From assembly GCA_012932865.1 (NCBI GenBank), contig SAXG01000060.1, positions 62,001-126,000 of the forward strand: 64,000 bases of DNA, in the 5' to 3' direction. The DNA comes from Amylostereum areolatum. Lineage: Eukaryota; Basidiomycota; Agaricomycetes; Russulales; Stereaceae. Shown piece by piece: positions 25,246-37,619 of this stretch. The notes below the pieces were generated by a model. It searched no databases. It was given only the letters and a program-made list of their open reading frames with translations, and had not been told where the DNA came from. How positions within the stretch are numbered: the first letter of the stretch is position 1; each line of letters opens with the position of its first letter. The position numbers were made by a program, and so were the translations under genes.

Positions 25246-28200
25246 TTAGAGGCCATCAGCTCCGAACGCAGACATTCCTACATTCTGGAGGGTGTTGAAC
25301 ACGCTAGACTGCATGAGCGCGTTCTTCCTCTGGTCACCCTCGCTCTCCTCCGGGTGGCCCAAATTCACCTCAGCCATCCTGCCCCAGCGCGGATGGACAA
25401 CGTATGCCGACGCTCCTCCCCTCCCCGCGAGCACGCCGTTGACCTGCGCCAAGTTCCGCTCCACAAAGTTCTGGACATCCATCGGCTTGCACGAGCTGTC
25501 GCCGTCCGGGCGAGTCCTCCACCGCGCGCCGCACGATGTCGAAAGCCTTCCGGATGTGGCTTTCGTGCTGCACGTTGTAGTAGGAGTGATGGTTGCACAC
25601 GGCCGTCGTTAGTCCGTCCTCGGCGTTCGCGTCGGCAGCGGCGGGCCTCTCCGCGAGAGCCTCGGCGAGCTTGCGCTCCATCTTGTCTTTGAACTCCAAG
25701 AGCTCCTTGCCCGACTTCGACCCGGCGTCCAACTTCCCCCTCGCCAGCACGCCCTGGAGTGTTTTCGATAGCTTCGGCATCTGCACCTTCAACGTGTTGA
25801 GGTCACGCGCATCCTTGAACACGGCGGCCTGGTCAACAACCCCGCGGAGCGCGCTCGGGAGCTGAGCTTCACCGTGGCCCAGCTGCGTGCGGATGCCCAG
25901 CTCCTTGAGTCCGGAAATGTCCAACGGCGTGGTATGGAGGAGCTCTTTCGGACCCTACTTGATGAGGATGGGAACGGTTGCGATACTTGAGTTCTGCTCG
26001 GCGACGTGAAGAACGGTCGAACCGATGGAGTCTTTCATGAGATAGACAGATGGGTCGATGCCGAATTGGACGAGGGCCTTGACATTGTCTTGGTCGCCGC
26101 GTTTCATAAGGGGCTATGGGTAGTAATTGTTAGCGTGCAATACGACAGCTCCAAGCAACCGAGGAAACGTACCGTATTATAAGCATCCTTCGACTTCTGT
26201 GCCAGGAGCTCGCTGGTCAATTCCTTGGGCAGGACCTTCAGCACATGCTTCAGAGTCGCTGCCTTTTCGGCTGACTGGGAATATGGTAGATGTTCCATCT
26301 GATGTACGAAGTCAGTGTCTGCTCTCGAAAGAAAAACGTCGATCACATACCCACGAATGTCTCGCTCCGAAGAACTGCAGCCCTTGGACAGAAGGAAGTC
26401 GATCATTTCAGGGCCACCCGGGCCCCATGCCACCGACAGCAAAAAGTTGAATCCCGTGAACTTCGTCCTGGAATGCGCCGTCAGCTCCGTCGACATTCAG
26501 ACCCAGAAAGCACAGAGAAACGACGAACTTTGCATCCATCGCGTCCAACATCAGCTCTGGCCGGTACTCCCACATCTTTCTGGCGACGTTCAGCTGGTTG
26601 TGCATGACGGCTGCCGTCAAAGGGCTCTCGTTGAGCTCGTTGATGTCCCATCCAAGCCACTTCGGCAACGATCCCTGCAAGTTCTCCACCTTGTTGAGCG
26701 CCCTCGCTTGAGCGTCCATGCCATGCTTCGCGTAGTTCTGGAAGGCCACAAGAATGTGAGGGCCAGCGAGGTAGTCCACGGCATTGGCCGAGCCCGCGGC
26801 AACAGCAGTGCACAGGAGAGGTGCCGGAATGACGTTCTGGGAAGAGCCCGCGACGCCTACACCCATATGTGCAAGGTTCTTGCGCTTCTTCCCGCCGACA
26901 TTGACCCATTGTACACGCGCTCCTTCTTCGCCGCAGTCTTCTTGCCGGTATTGTCTCCGCCCCTTCGGTGGATTCCTCCTTCGGCACCTCCTCCTGACGC
27001 TCCAATGTCGCGCCTGCGCGCCAGATGACCTCGTCCAGCATGTCCGGTCGATCCTCCGCTACCGTCCACGCCACGTCATCGTTCCAGAACGACGTAGACG
27101 TTGCCTCCTTGTAGAGATCCGCAACCCTGAGGAAAGCTTCCATGTCGTTGTCGATGATAGCTTTTTGTAGCGGAGTCGCCTGAAAGTGCTGGGTCTTGTC
27201 CTCGGTGGGCCATGGTAAGGTCACCTGAAGGAACTTGCTGGCAGGAACATCGCACTTGACGGAGGAAGGACGCGCGGCGATGTCGGTGAAGCTGATCGTT
27301 TCTTGAGGAGCGTCCGAGTCATAATCACTGTCAGTGTTGTCGTCATCGGAGTCGTCTATGCAAACACAAGATAGATAGATAGATAGATAGATACAAGGCA
27401 GTTAGCGAGACGCATACGAATGTCAATGGCAGCACTTACGACCGACAAAAGCGTCCGTGTTAAACGGACCAGCTGTCATCTCGGGGGCCTTGTATTGAGC
27501 AGAAGCTATCGCGACGATGAGCCTCGCCGTCTCCCAATTCCTACGATGCAAAGCTACTGCCAACGGCGTATACCCTGCGTCGCCATTAGTTCGAAATGAC
27601 GGTAACGATACGAGGAAGACTTGCCGGTATCGGACGATGCGAAAGGACTCGCCGTCTGCACCGTGATCTGGACAGGCTCTTGTCCGTCAACCTCCTCCTT
27701 GGGCAGACATAGCTCCTCAATCCGCTTGTCGTTCCCCTGCCAGCATGTCTCGTAGAGTTCGTCGTAGAACACTTTGAGATGGAGCGGGACGGGGCTGGTG
27801 CCATGCAGCATAGTTGCCTGGGGATCGGGGATCGGGTCCTGCGGTGCGATCTGTGGCTCGGGGAAACGGACCGGCATGAACTTTTCGACCTCCTGGTGAT
27901 ATTACTTGGTCGACATCGTCTTCTGCGGGTCCCCTGGTGGTAGGACACCGGCTGTAAGCTGCCTGCGGTGCCCGTTCGGGACGCCCTAAGTCCTCAAACG
28001 ATTCGCCAAGGGTTGTAGCACCGAGGACAGATAGGCGCGGTAATCGCTCCATGAGTTGCCAGCAGGTGCTGTCATGACGGGAACTGGCGCTGAAGTCGCG
28101 CTGCTGCTCGACTTAAATTCAACGGCAGATTTGACCCAATCCACAAGCTTCTGCTTCTTGTCCGGCTGGTGGTAGAAGTACTGGCGGGAATAGCGGGTCT

Positions 28201-29573
28201 TCGACGTCGAATATGGGCACCGAGCTCGATGAGAGTGTAGACCACATCGTCGAGATTGGCGATGGCGACCTCGACCGGAAGGTGGAGGCGCTGGAGATAG
28301 CTTGTATTTTCAATGTAGTATTGTTGCTTCGGTCTAAGCGGATACAGGCTCGTCAACGCATTGCCGATGTGCGACCGAAGGCAGAAACCAACCTCAAATC
28401 GTCGGCGCGCGAAACGTCTTCGGCGAGTGTATTCTACCTTGGCACCGTACGCGAGGAGGAGCGCGAGCATCGCGTAGTCTTTCTTGGACACCGCCGTAAC
28501 CAGTAGGTACAGGAGTGTCTAGTAATGGTTCGTCCACGCTGGTTCGTCCAACGACGTCTTTGCAGGGGGGTCGTGGTTGAGTATTGCCGCCACGAGACTA
28601 GGCTTGCCCGCGGACACGATGTGGCGGCAGATGGTGAACTGGTTGTCGTCCGCCATAGACGAGCCGCCCGCCGCAACCAGCTTGGCCACGATCTCCGCAC
28701 CGCGCGCCTCGTCCGGGGTGAACAATGTCATGGTGAGCGGATGCAGAGGTTTGCCCTACTTCGCCTTGGTCGGCAGCTTCGGGTCTGCGTCGGCGGCCAG
28801 GAGGATGTCCACGAGCTCGACAGAGCACGAGAGGATCGCGTAGCCGAACTGCGTGAAAGCAAAGTCCCAGTCCGGCACAGCGATGTCGAGAATATCGGCC
28901 TCCTCGTGGTTATCTTCCAGAACGTTGGCATCCGTCTGCTGGCCTTCAGGAGACGCAGCCGGGACCTTGGGCTTCACGTGGTCGTTATCGTCCTCGTCCT
29001 CGTCCTCGTCTTCATCTTCGACCTCGTCCGATCTCTCCGACTCCCAATCGTCTTCGCTGCTGGGGGGTTCGGACTCGGTGTCCACAGACATAGCCTCAGC
29101 TTCCGCCTTGGCCTTGGCCGCCTCCGCCGTCTTGATCTCGTTCTCCTCGCTTCATGCGTGAATTTTCTTCCCCAAGGCCACGTTCCCCATCTACGTCGCA
29201 AGGTGCAGCGACGACCGCCCTCCGACCAGCCGCGGCGTCTTGCGCGCACCTGCGTCGATCAGCGCCTCCGCTACCGCCGTTTGGCCACACAGGATCGCGA
29301 CGTGTAGCAGCGTCCGTCCGACCTGGTCCCGCAGGTTCACGTCCTCGCCGTCTTGTATCATCTGCACCGTGGTCACTTTGTCGCCGAGCGAGATCGCCGC
29401 GAAGAACTTTGCAGTGGCTTGGATGTATGCCTTCCCGCTCTACTCGCCCTCGTCGATCGGGTTGAAACTGCCGGAGAGGCTTTGACGGCGGGGGTCCTCT
29501 GCGATGAACCTGGGCGAACGTTAATGATAGGGACAGCCGGAGCAACTGCGGAAACATACGCAGCGCGCCCCAT
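25246..29573 (-). pseudogene. Ankyrin-repeat protein gene, decayed (eight in-frame stops, several frameshifts)
   Basis: From an ATG at 29573 with a first intron ending near 29525, the minus strand encodes a long ankyrin-type protein. Clear units include GRTLLHVAILCGQTAVAEAL (29330), SSLHLAT (29200), KDYAMLALLLAYGA (28450), YTPLAVALHRRNWETARL (27570), ATPLQKAII (27180) and STVLHVAEQ (26010), with acidic linkers (about 29080-28960 and 27350-27290). In-frame stops lie at 29440-29442, 29191-29193, 29152-29154, 28756-28758, 28519-28521, 27986-27988, 27902-27904 and 25955-25957, and the protein sense resumes directly after each. Frame changes are also needed near 28400-28200, 26960-26900 and 25510. 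Introns are retained, so this is not a retrocopy. It ends at 25246. Ankyrin repeats bind proteins; no specific role can be given. Confidence 0.75.
27369..27394 (+). repeat. (GATA)n microsatellite in an intron
   Basis: Six tandem GATA units lie inside an apparent intron of the ankyrin gene. Confidence 0.9.
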
Positions 29574-30429
29574 CTCGATTGGATGGTAAGCACAACAGTG
29601 ACTCGCGATGACACACACACACTCACCGAAGTAGTAGAGTATCTGTGAAGCGCAGAAGGTGGTGCAGCGAAGAAGAAGAAGGGGTACGACGGTGCGGGAA
29701 GTACGAGAGACTCAGAGAGGTGGAAGAGAGCAAGTTGGTGCTCCGCACGCGCAATGAGTTCGCCAAAGTTCCCGCGCCTCGTTCTCAACGTCCATCCTCC
29801 GACACGTCTCCCTTCCTTCGCCTTTTTCGTTTCCCCGGTGTACGCTCGTAGCGCTTCCTTCATCAAGATCGACGCTCCCCACCTACACGCGCGTTCGCTC
29901 AACGCAAGCGCGACTGCGTATGACGAGGAGAAATGACAGGCGATTGGGCTGGTATGGGTGGGCACAGGCACGGGATTGACGCTTGGGTGACGGCACGTGT
30001 GGGTTAGTCTCTCTCTATCGAGCATCGACACCGTTCTCACTCAGCTCCAGCTTCTTTCGCCAACTTGCCGCTCGCCTCGAATGTTTCGATATTGGTTTTC
30101 AAAGTGAGGTCATCGCCGCCTCCGCCCGATTCTCATTGACAAACTCGATAGACATACGTCGACCTTGACCTTCCCATCCCTTATGTCCTCCTCCCTAGTC
30201 CTGCCCTTGCCGTTCGTCGATGCGTCTTTCACCACCTTGGTCAGTTCTCAAACTTATTCGAAGAGCCGCCACTGCAACTACAGCGACCGCGCCGCAGGTA
30301 TGTCCAACGTGTTCGACGAATGACACCCGCCTACCGTTGATGTCGCAGCCACAAATGGTGAGGATCCCGCCTTCAATAAGATTTATTTCCAAGATCGCTC
30401 TCGCGTTCATACTCGTCTATCTCTTGGAG

Positions 30430-32046
30430 GGCGGCAGTTGAATTCGGGGCGCTTGGGGCGAACTCGGACGTTCTCGAACTCTGGCGCGAGGTGGTTCCAG
30501 GGGAGAGGACAACTGGTGCGCTCACGACAGTCGACCTCACGTACGTTTCCTTTTTTTACAGTGGAAACGCGATCCTGACTTGTGGGTAGGGACGGGGGCT
30601 ACGAATGACCGTCGTTTCCGAGTTGACGAACGAGGAGGCCCGCTCAGCAACTTTACTGTCGATCCCTTCCTTCCTCACCCATCCGACACCGAATAATAAC
30701 GGAGACATCAGCCACATGTGGCTTGATATCGTACCATGTAAGTCCATTCCTTCGCTCTATCAGCCTCTTCATCCAATCTAATTAACGTTTCGATAGGGCT
30801 CGCCTATGTCGTATTCGACATCATAGGCATGTGCACCTTTTTGACCCATGCGCTCTCCCATCATACTCATCCTTGTCTTCGTATTCGAACAGGAGACCTG
30901 GCATTCGGCTCGCCCATTAGTATGGTCAAAGCTGGGAAGGATGGAGTCCCTGTGGCCGCATCGAACGAAAAAAACCATGGGCTCCTACGGGGATGCCACA
31001 CCCACCGCTACCGTCGACCTGCCTGCCATTCATCTCCTCCGTGGACGCTCCGACTTCAAAACCATCATCGGGGTTATCCCTATACATTGGCGCCCATTTC
31101 TTGTGCGCATTGTTCCATGGTTCAGCAGAGGCCACAAGTGCGTGGCGTCGCTCGCAGGACTCGCCGCCATCTCCCTCTCAAACCGCCTCCCCAATCCCGA
31201 CTCATGTCCAGACTTACTCACATGCCTTCTCCAAGGCAAGGACGATGAAGGAAACCCTCTGTGTGCCGAGAAGCTTACCGCGGAGTCGGTGACGCTGCTC
31301 ACTGGCGGAAGCGATACGATCTTCAAGCGAGTTTCTCCTTCGAATCTTTTATTCCCGTTTTCTAATTTCCCTTATATCATATCACGCTGACCAGCATCGT
31401 GCACCACATCGCCGCAAACCCTCGCTGCCAAGACACTGAGAAAAGAGCTCAGCGGTGCCATCGGTGCGGATGACGACGCGGTCTGTTCGTTCGCCGACGT
31501 CAAGAACCTTTCATATCTCGAGGCCTGCGTGAACGAGGCAATGCGCCTGCACTCTACCTTCGGGATCGGCCTCCCACGTGAAGTCCCAGAGGGTGGTCTG
31601 ACCATTCGCGGACATACCCTCCTCCCTGGAACGGTTGTCAGCGTGCCCACGTACATCGTGCATCGCGACGTCAGCGTGTGGGGTCTGGATGCGAACGAGT
31701 TCAGGCCAGAGCGCTGGCTGGAGGAACGAGCGAGCGCTAGGGCGAAGTACTTCGCCCCTTTTCGATTGGACCCCACTGAGTGATCTTTCGGTTAGTGAGC
31801 GTACACATCGGCTCATGGGTGCTGTAGGGCATGCGTGGCTCAAAAACTCGCCATGTGGAGGTCCTGATCATCCTTGGGTCTCTCGTGCGACGATACGACA
31901 TCGTCCTCGAAGATCCAAAAGCTCCGGTACGTTGACACCCGCGCTGAAGCATTTCTACCGCTCATCCTACGTGTTAGATCGAAAGACACGAGGGAGTCGT
32001 CACTGCAGTATGGCAGAGCAAGATCGGGGTCAAACGGAGGCTGTGA
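30430..32046 (+). pseudogene. Cytochrome P450, broken at the heme-binding loop
   Basis: Exons on the plus strand give P450 landmarks in order: DIIG joined to GDLAFGSPISMV (30820-30920), a C-D region, LTAESVTLLTGGSDT (helix I, about 31280-31315), EAMRLHSTFGIGLPREVPEGG (ExxR, about 31540) and FRPERWLE (31700). The heme loop should read FSIGP, then a spliced GACVAQKLAMW. At 31755 one base is missing, so the frame runs into a stop, and the expected GT donor after GPH is absent (31775-31785). The downstream exon (31828-31918) and a plausible C-terminus ending GVKRRL at 32046 are still present. P450s are heme monooxygenases. The motif style resembles the benzoate-4-hydroxylase-like fungal group, but I would not assign a family. 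The N-terminal anchor was not found. Confidence 0.7.
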
Positions 32047-32151
32047 TAAGTCTGTAGGGCGAAGGAAAGGCGGGGTGGCGTAAAAATCAAGCAGTAAATG
32101 CTGTATGTATATGTATTTTGTGTGCGGTGAAAAAACGGATATCATCCTCAG

Positions 32152-34904
32152 CTACTCCTCGTAGTCCATGAGCTCATCGGATTCCTCGAAGGACGCATCA
32201 CTGTCTTCGTCGATATCGGGGCCCTCAATCGCGTACGACTTTCGAACACTGACTGGATGGCGTGCACTGCGTCTGATCTCGGGCGTTGAATCGGGCATGG
32301 CTGAGCTACTGGCGTGGACTGTGAAGGCATAGGCAATCGCGGTCAGTGGAGAATGGAAGTTGACGCGACTAAGTGACTCGGAGCCATCCACAACGTACCA
32401 TCGAACTCGCGCAGGGCGGCCGCCTGCTCCTTATGTTTAGCTTTGGGCTCGGGAGTAGACTGAGGGGATTGAGAGGGGCTTGAGGCGGGGGGTCGTGTGC
32501 ACAAATGCTCGTTGAATTTAACGTCGAAAGAGACGGGGCGCAGCATGATCACGCTCAATTTCTGTGGTTAGTATGCATAAGTAAGTGTACGGCTCGTTCG
32601 GGTCAACTGACAGAAGAATTGGTACCTCGTCTCCACAATCCATCGCCCTTAGAACATCTTCTGTGCTGACGATCAGATAGGAAGGGCGCTTCGCCAATCG
32701 TTTCTTTGTCTTGATCAAGGTGTCAACGGCCACCTCAACTGCGGCTTCCGATGTATCCTTCTTGTGTTTTCGGAGCGCAATCCGGGCACACATTTCTGTA
32801 TAACATCGGCCCTCTCTCTGCGAGCCGTTCTGAATGGCTTTTGCCCATTGGTTGCGCATCTGTAGAGGGTTTAGGACGTTGCGCTCAGATGGACGAAAAA
32901 CGAAACGCACCTTCGCCGGAAGGCGTTGAAATTCTTGCCCACGGAGGTCCGTCTCGCTCTTCTCTAGCTCATACTCACCGAAATATAGCCAGACCGCTTT
33001 ATTGAGATGCTCCGCACGGATGAAGAGACTGCTGAGCCCGAGGATGTCGAACCGAGTGGCAAGGATTGTTCCTGGCGTGCCCTGCACGTAGGGAAGGCCC
33101 GGGTTTTGGTCGCGCCGAGGGAAGATAGCACGATGCCTCGGTTTCGAAGCTCGATGACGCAGTTCGATGTTGGTCATGAGCGTTTGGTGGCTCCCGCCGA
33201 ATGTTTCGCCAATGAACGCACGCGAGAAGCAGACGACGTCGGGAGATGTTGGGGAAAGGATATAGGGAGATGCGAAGACTTCTATGCACTTGAACGAAGC
33301 CACACGTTCTTGGAGACTTGTGGGTATCTGGGCGGTGATGGGAGGGATCGGCGGAAAAGAAGCGAACTCAAATTTGACCGATGACCTCGATGATGCGGGC
33401 GAGGTGGTACGGTCACCGCTTTCTGGTTTGGTTATGAGAGATTTAGACTCAGGCGAAGAGAGTGGTTTGACTGGCTGTAAACTTGGAGAAGGAAGTGATT
33501 CGAGCTTTCGGCGTTTCGTCACTGAGGCATCCGGAGAAGAGCGACGCATGGATGACATGGTTTTCCGCTGGTCGACGCATTGACATCAGGATGTCGAGAC
33601 AAATAGCAGGGTGTTATGAGCCACAGACCTTGTTATTGGCCTCCGCATGGAAAGAAGGACACTGACGACATCTCGTAAATCAGCGAAGGCATTATCTTGG
33701 TTAGAAGTGAGTTTCGCGCACTCGACCGGAGTAACAATCGGACGCCTCCAATGGCACGGATCGACTGTCATGTCGGGCATCTTGAGGTAGGTAAGGAGAC
33801 CCTGGCCTGGGAAGGGTTTCGTTATCCAGGTCCATGAGGTTAGGTGGAGGACTGTCAGATCGCCTTAGGTCCGGGGGGCTTGGTGACGAATCAATGGTGA
33901 TGACATTCGATGGTTCTTCCTCGTCGCTGCTGATTTCTATAACCTCATGCTGTTGTAATGAGCTAGGATAGCGGTGTAAGACCAGATCACGCACATGATC
34001 GACGTTGACACTCGTATGGGGGATAATGTTTGGAGTTCGGAGTACTTGAGCTTTGTGGATGGGAGGCACCTATGTCGTGAAACGTTTTGAGTTGAATGAA
34101 CGGTATCGAGTGGGTCACGGCAGACGAACCACGGACGGGTTCTCAACCTTGAGCGTTCCTGGGATAGACTGCCAGACTTAGATATCAGTGTGAATGGCTC
34201 AAAGGTAAAACAGGAATGAATACCGAGGGTATGGACGGTCCACAGGAAATACTTCCAGGCGGGGTTTCTTTCTTGTCTGCTGAGACCTCCGACTTGACCA
34301 GTCTTGACATTGCCGGTCCAGAAGACGTGGACGCCGAGGGCTCGATTTTGACCACGTGTTTGCTCCCTTGGCTCTTTTCTAGCACCTCCACTTTCTCGTG
34401 CTTATTTGAAGTGGATTCCACCTTTATTTCTGCACTGTCCTGTTGCGGCACGGTTGTCTCCTTCGACCATGTTTCCTCGAGTTGGCGCCGCTGCTCATCC
34501 AAGGCCGCCCTTTCCTCGTCCAGAACTTTCCTCCTCCCGTCCAGAACCAACGCATCCTCTTCCAGCTTCTTCTTCTTCTCCATAAGTTGTCTCCGCTCCT
34601 CCTCCAGCTCGCGCCTTTCTGCTTCCATCCGTTGCGTCTCCAGCGTCATTGCCTGCGGCTTGCGCAGACTACACAACGCGTCGACCGCCTCCTTCAACTT
34701 TGCCTCCCTGTCTTTAACGCGAGACGAGAACTCAGAGATAACTTCTTCACGCCGTGCGACCAGATAATCGATTGCATCTTGGTGCGCCGCCTCGCGTGCT
34801 TTGAGGGCTGCCTCGAGGCTCTGCTTGTCGCCAGTGAGCTTGCAAATCTCGTACTTGGCGTTGGCGAGCTGGTCTTGAATGGATCTGGCTTGAGCATCGG
34901 CCAT
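32152..34904 (-). CDS. Coiled-coil protein with DUF6697-like C-terminal domain
   Basis: ATG 34904 starts a long coiled coil (MADAQARSIQDQL..., heptads rich in Glu/Arg/Lys to about 34480). Disordered Ser/Pro-rich linkers follow, with an acidic motif EVIEISSDEEE (33930). The C-terminal domain spans about 33350-32500: ILATRFDILG, AVWLYFGEYE, EMCARIALRKHK, STEDVLRAMDCGDE. After an intron it continues as KLSVIMLRPVSFDVKFNEHL. This pattern resembles the agaricomycete domain of unknown function DUF6697, by my memory of such proteins. The last exon ends ESDELMDYEE at 32152. All joins keep frame, so the gene appears intact. The SSDEEE motif and acidic tail would suit a nuclear protein, but that is only an inference. 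Confidence 0.6.
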
Positions 34905-35279
34905 GAGGAGCCTATAAATGCTAGCAGAACAGGATAGCGAACCGGGGAATTCGAGAAGGCAGGCCACAGAGTGTGCTGTCGACCATATCGTCCTCGCCGG
35001 GCTTCAGAGGTGCGCGATCACGTGGGCTGCGCGTAGCGGTCCATGCGCGTTCCCCGCTGATGTAAGGCGCCCGCGACCGGTGATGAGTCATATTGATAAC
35101 GGGATGTTTTCGAAGCTTGAAGGCACCGCCTGGGTGACTAGGGTCATACCATTACCAGGCGAAGCGTCTGTTACTAGCTAGTATATAGCTATCACTAGCA
35201 CTCCCCACCGTATGCGTACACCACTATTTATGACACTACAGCAATATGATATAAGTAGCAATAGAATGGATCTTTTGTT

Positions 35280-36821
35280 TCACCGAAACACCGCCATGAT
35301 TGCAAAAGCTATGGCAAATAGACCGCCGATGAGCCCCGCTTTGAAGATATGCTCACATGAAACCCTGGGAAATGCACAGACACGGCACTTCCGCTGTCCG
35401 ATGTAAGGCGAAAGAGTTGGATTGATTCCAAGGCGTAGGATCAGCGCACCTGTGGTTGGGTTGACCATATCTTCACAGTCGGTTTGTTGTCATCTGGCGT
35501 CGAAGTACCGCTGGCTATCAGATGGAAATGTTCATTTGGGGAGACGGTCTACAAAACAGCTGCGTTAGCTCGTCGTGGAATCCATGGGAGTGAAGTTACC
35601 GTTATGGCTTGAACAAGTCTAGAACCTGAAGGAGAAAGGGTGACGATCCTGGCACTGAAGAAGGCATACACTATAACGGACCATGTCCATGGCTGAGGAC
35701 TTGCAGTTTCTCCCGCGTCTGAGTGGACCATACATAGACTTGCCCATTTGCACTTCCGTGGACGACGGTCTTTGCCTCTTGTGCGAAAGCTACCCCTATG
35801 AGATGGTTCTCCCTTGCGCTGGTCTCCCTCACTGCAAACGTGTTCATAAAAAGAATTTCGTCGGTGATTCGGTATAGATCGGCGCCGTTGTTCATGTTCC
35901 AAGAGACAAGCGTGCGACTGGCAGGATCCCATGCTGTATCGCCGCTATATTTCGAGACGTTAGTCAGGGAGAGTAGGCATCATAATATCTGCTTACTGCC
36001 TGTGCCTGCCGATTTCTTTCCTCGTTTTTGTACAAGACGGCAATGACCATGTTATCCTTTTTTCGAAAGAAAAATCGGCAATGGCTCCAAAGTGAACACG
36101 AGCACGCCTCTTACAACTGCTTGGAATCGATGTATGACGCCAGAATCATGTTTTCCGCGTCTTGAAAATGAGCTTTTCGCGGCCTGCCTGCGTCGGGAGG
36201 ACAAAAGGTGTGTTCGATGTGAAACATCACTGGCGGTGGTTCTTCAGAATAGTTGATTCCCAGGAGCAAAAATCTCACCTGTTTTATCCATATGAAGGCT
36301 TAGGACTGTCACCTTCGTACCCCCAATAGCCGCCACCATATCCTGAGAGCTGTTGAGAGTCACGCTGTCGATCGGTGTATCGAGAACGGTGTACATCGTG
36401 ATAAAGATGAAGCGTCCCTGTGAGAGTAACAAGAAACGTCGGCACTAGGAGAGACAGGTTCTACCGCACCCTTACATTCTCGCTCCTGCGCCACATTTGT
36501 AGACAGCCATCTGATCCAGCTACGAGGAGGAAGAGGTCTTTGGAAGCTTGTGATCGGTCAACCCACACGACGCCATTGATTGGACCTTGATGAGGCCGTA
36601 ATATCTGTAAACATTTCCCCGTCGCTGTCGACCAAATCCTCAAACGCCTGTCATCCCCTGTGATCGGAGCGGCGTACTGAGTACTGAGGAAAAGCTGATT
36701 TGTGACGAAGGAACTCACCTCCGCTAGCTAGCAGACAGCCATCTCGAGTAAACGCCAAGCAGTTAATCGGACCCTCATGTCCGCTCAAAGTTTTAGATAA
36801 AGAGTACTTTAGACAGTCCAT
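35280..36821 (-). CDS. WD40-repeat protein with C-terminal membrane anchor (copy 2)
   Basis: ATG 36821 starts MDCLKYSLSKTLSGHEGPINCLAF. After a 65-nt intron follow GDDRRLRIWSTATGKCLQIL and GSDGCLQMW. Further exons hold VTLNSSQDMVAAIGGTKV (36350), a middle unit (35900) and VHGSANGQVYVWSTQT (35740). The last exon carries a Cys pair (RKCRVCAFPRVSC) and ends in a hydrophobic helix (GLIGGLFAIAFAIMAVF), so a tail-anchored propeller is predicted. The design matches the gene at 7740-9360, and the two are probably distant paralogues. The gene shares a short upstream region with the coiled-coil gene starting at 37010. Confidence 0.65.
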
Positions 36822-37009
36822 TGTGAGCCTTTGCTGTTATGCGCTGGACGAACGAGTCTGGGTCATGCATGGTACATAAGTGTGTTTACTATGACGCGCG
36901 GCCCTCGCGGTCATGTGATCGATTGATTGTGGCTCCCTTTGTTCGACTCAGTATAACTCTCTAAAGTTGTCACTTGTTCGCAGGTCTTGCCACTGCCATC
37001 CTATTCACC
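36822..37009. promoter_or_regulatory. Shared upstream region of two divergent genes
   Basis: Only 188 nt separate the start codons of the WD40-membrane gene (minus) and the coiled-coil gene (plus), so both promoters must lie here or overlap the genes. I see no clear TATA box. Confidence 0.4.
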
Positions 37010-37601
37010 ATGCTCCCAAGTTTATCTGCTATGAATTCTACTCCCGTCCAAAGCTACGCATTCTCTATCGTCGAGATCCCACTCTTCAAGATACAATGCA
37101 GCTTGTCCGATTTATCACTCACGCTCGATCGGGTGCCGCGCGGACTGTTCGACCACGACCAGCAAGCCCGCGATCGCGTCCTCGAAAAGGCCTGGAGGAA
37201 ACTCAAGAGTATCTCCGCTTTACGCACCGAGGCGGAGAAGAATACCAGACGAATGTACAGCTTCGTGCTCGCCGACGAGAACAATGCTCGCACCCTCGAA
37301 CATCTGAAGTCATACATGGCTGAGATTGTTTCGATGCGGAACCGTTTGGATCAGACACTCGAGGCATTGGAGAGGTGTAGAGGGGTCATAGAAGGCCTGG
37401 AGCTCCGACTGGAGAATGTGTCGGGACGTCCGTCGGCACTGCAGGATTCGGCGGAACAAAGGTGAGCACAAATGCGCAATAGTTCGCGTATGGTAGCTGA
37501 TCGTTAATGTATTATGATGTAGCGTCATCATGATGGAAACTGCCACAAGTGAGCAAGCTGCGGTGAAAAAGGACGGCACCCAGAGTACCAGCGCATTTTG
37601 A
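37010..37601 (+). CDS. Small coiled-coil protein
   Basis: ATG 37010 starts a chain with a hydrophobic start, then charged heptads (LEKAWRKLKSISALRTEAEK, EHLKSYMAEIVSMRNRLDQTL, ALERCRGVIEGLELRLENV). A donor at 37462 joins in frame across a 62-nt intron (acceptor at 37522) to VIMMETATSEQ, ending at TGA 37599-37601. The product is about 175 residues with no recognised domain. A long single coiled coil suggests a dimerising or scaffold role. An earlier non-ATG extension to 36974 is possible. Confidence 0.6.
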
Positions 37602-37619
37602 GGCGCGAGGAAAGGTGGA

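Noticed and set aside
28525..29307. A 260-codon plus-strand protein
   Set aside because: Antisense shadow of the ankyrin gene with a low-complexity Leu/Val/Arg composition.
25246..29573. UAG/UAA read as glutamine (changed genetic code)
   Set aside because: Neighbouring genes use CAG/CAA for Gln and end at normal stops, and the ankyrin gene also has frameshifts. Decay explains it better.
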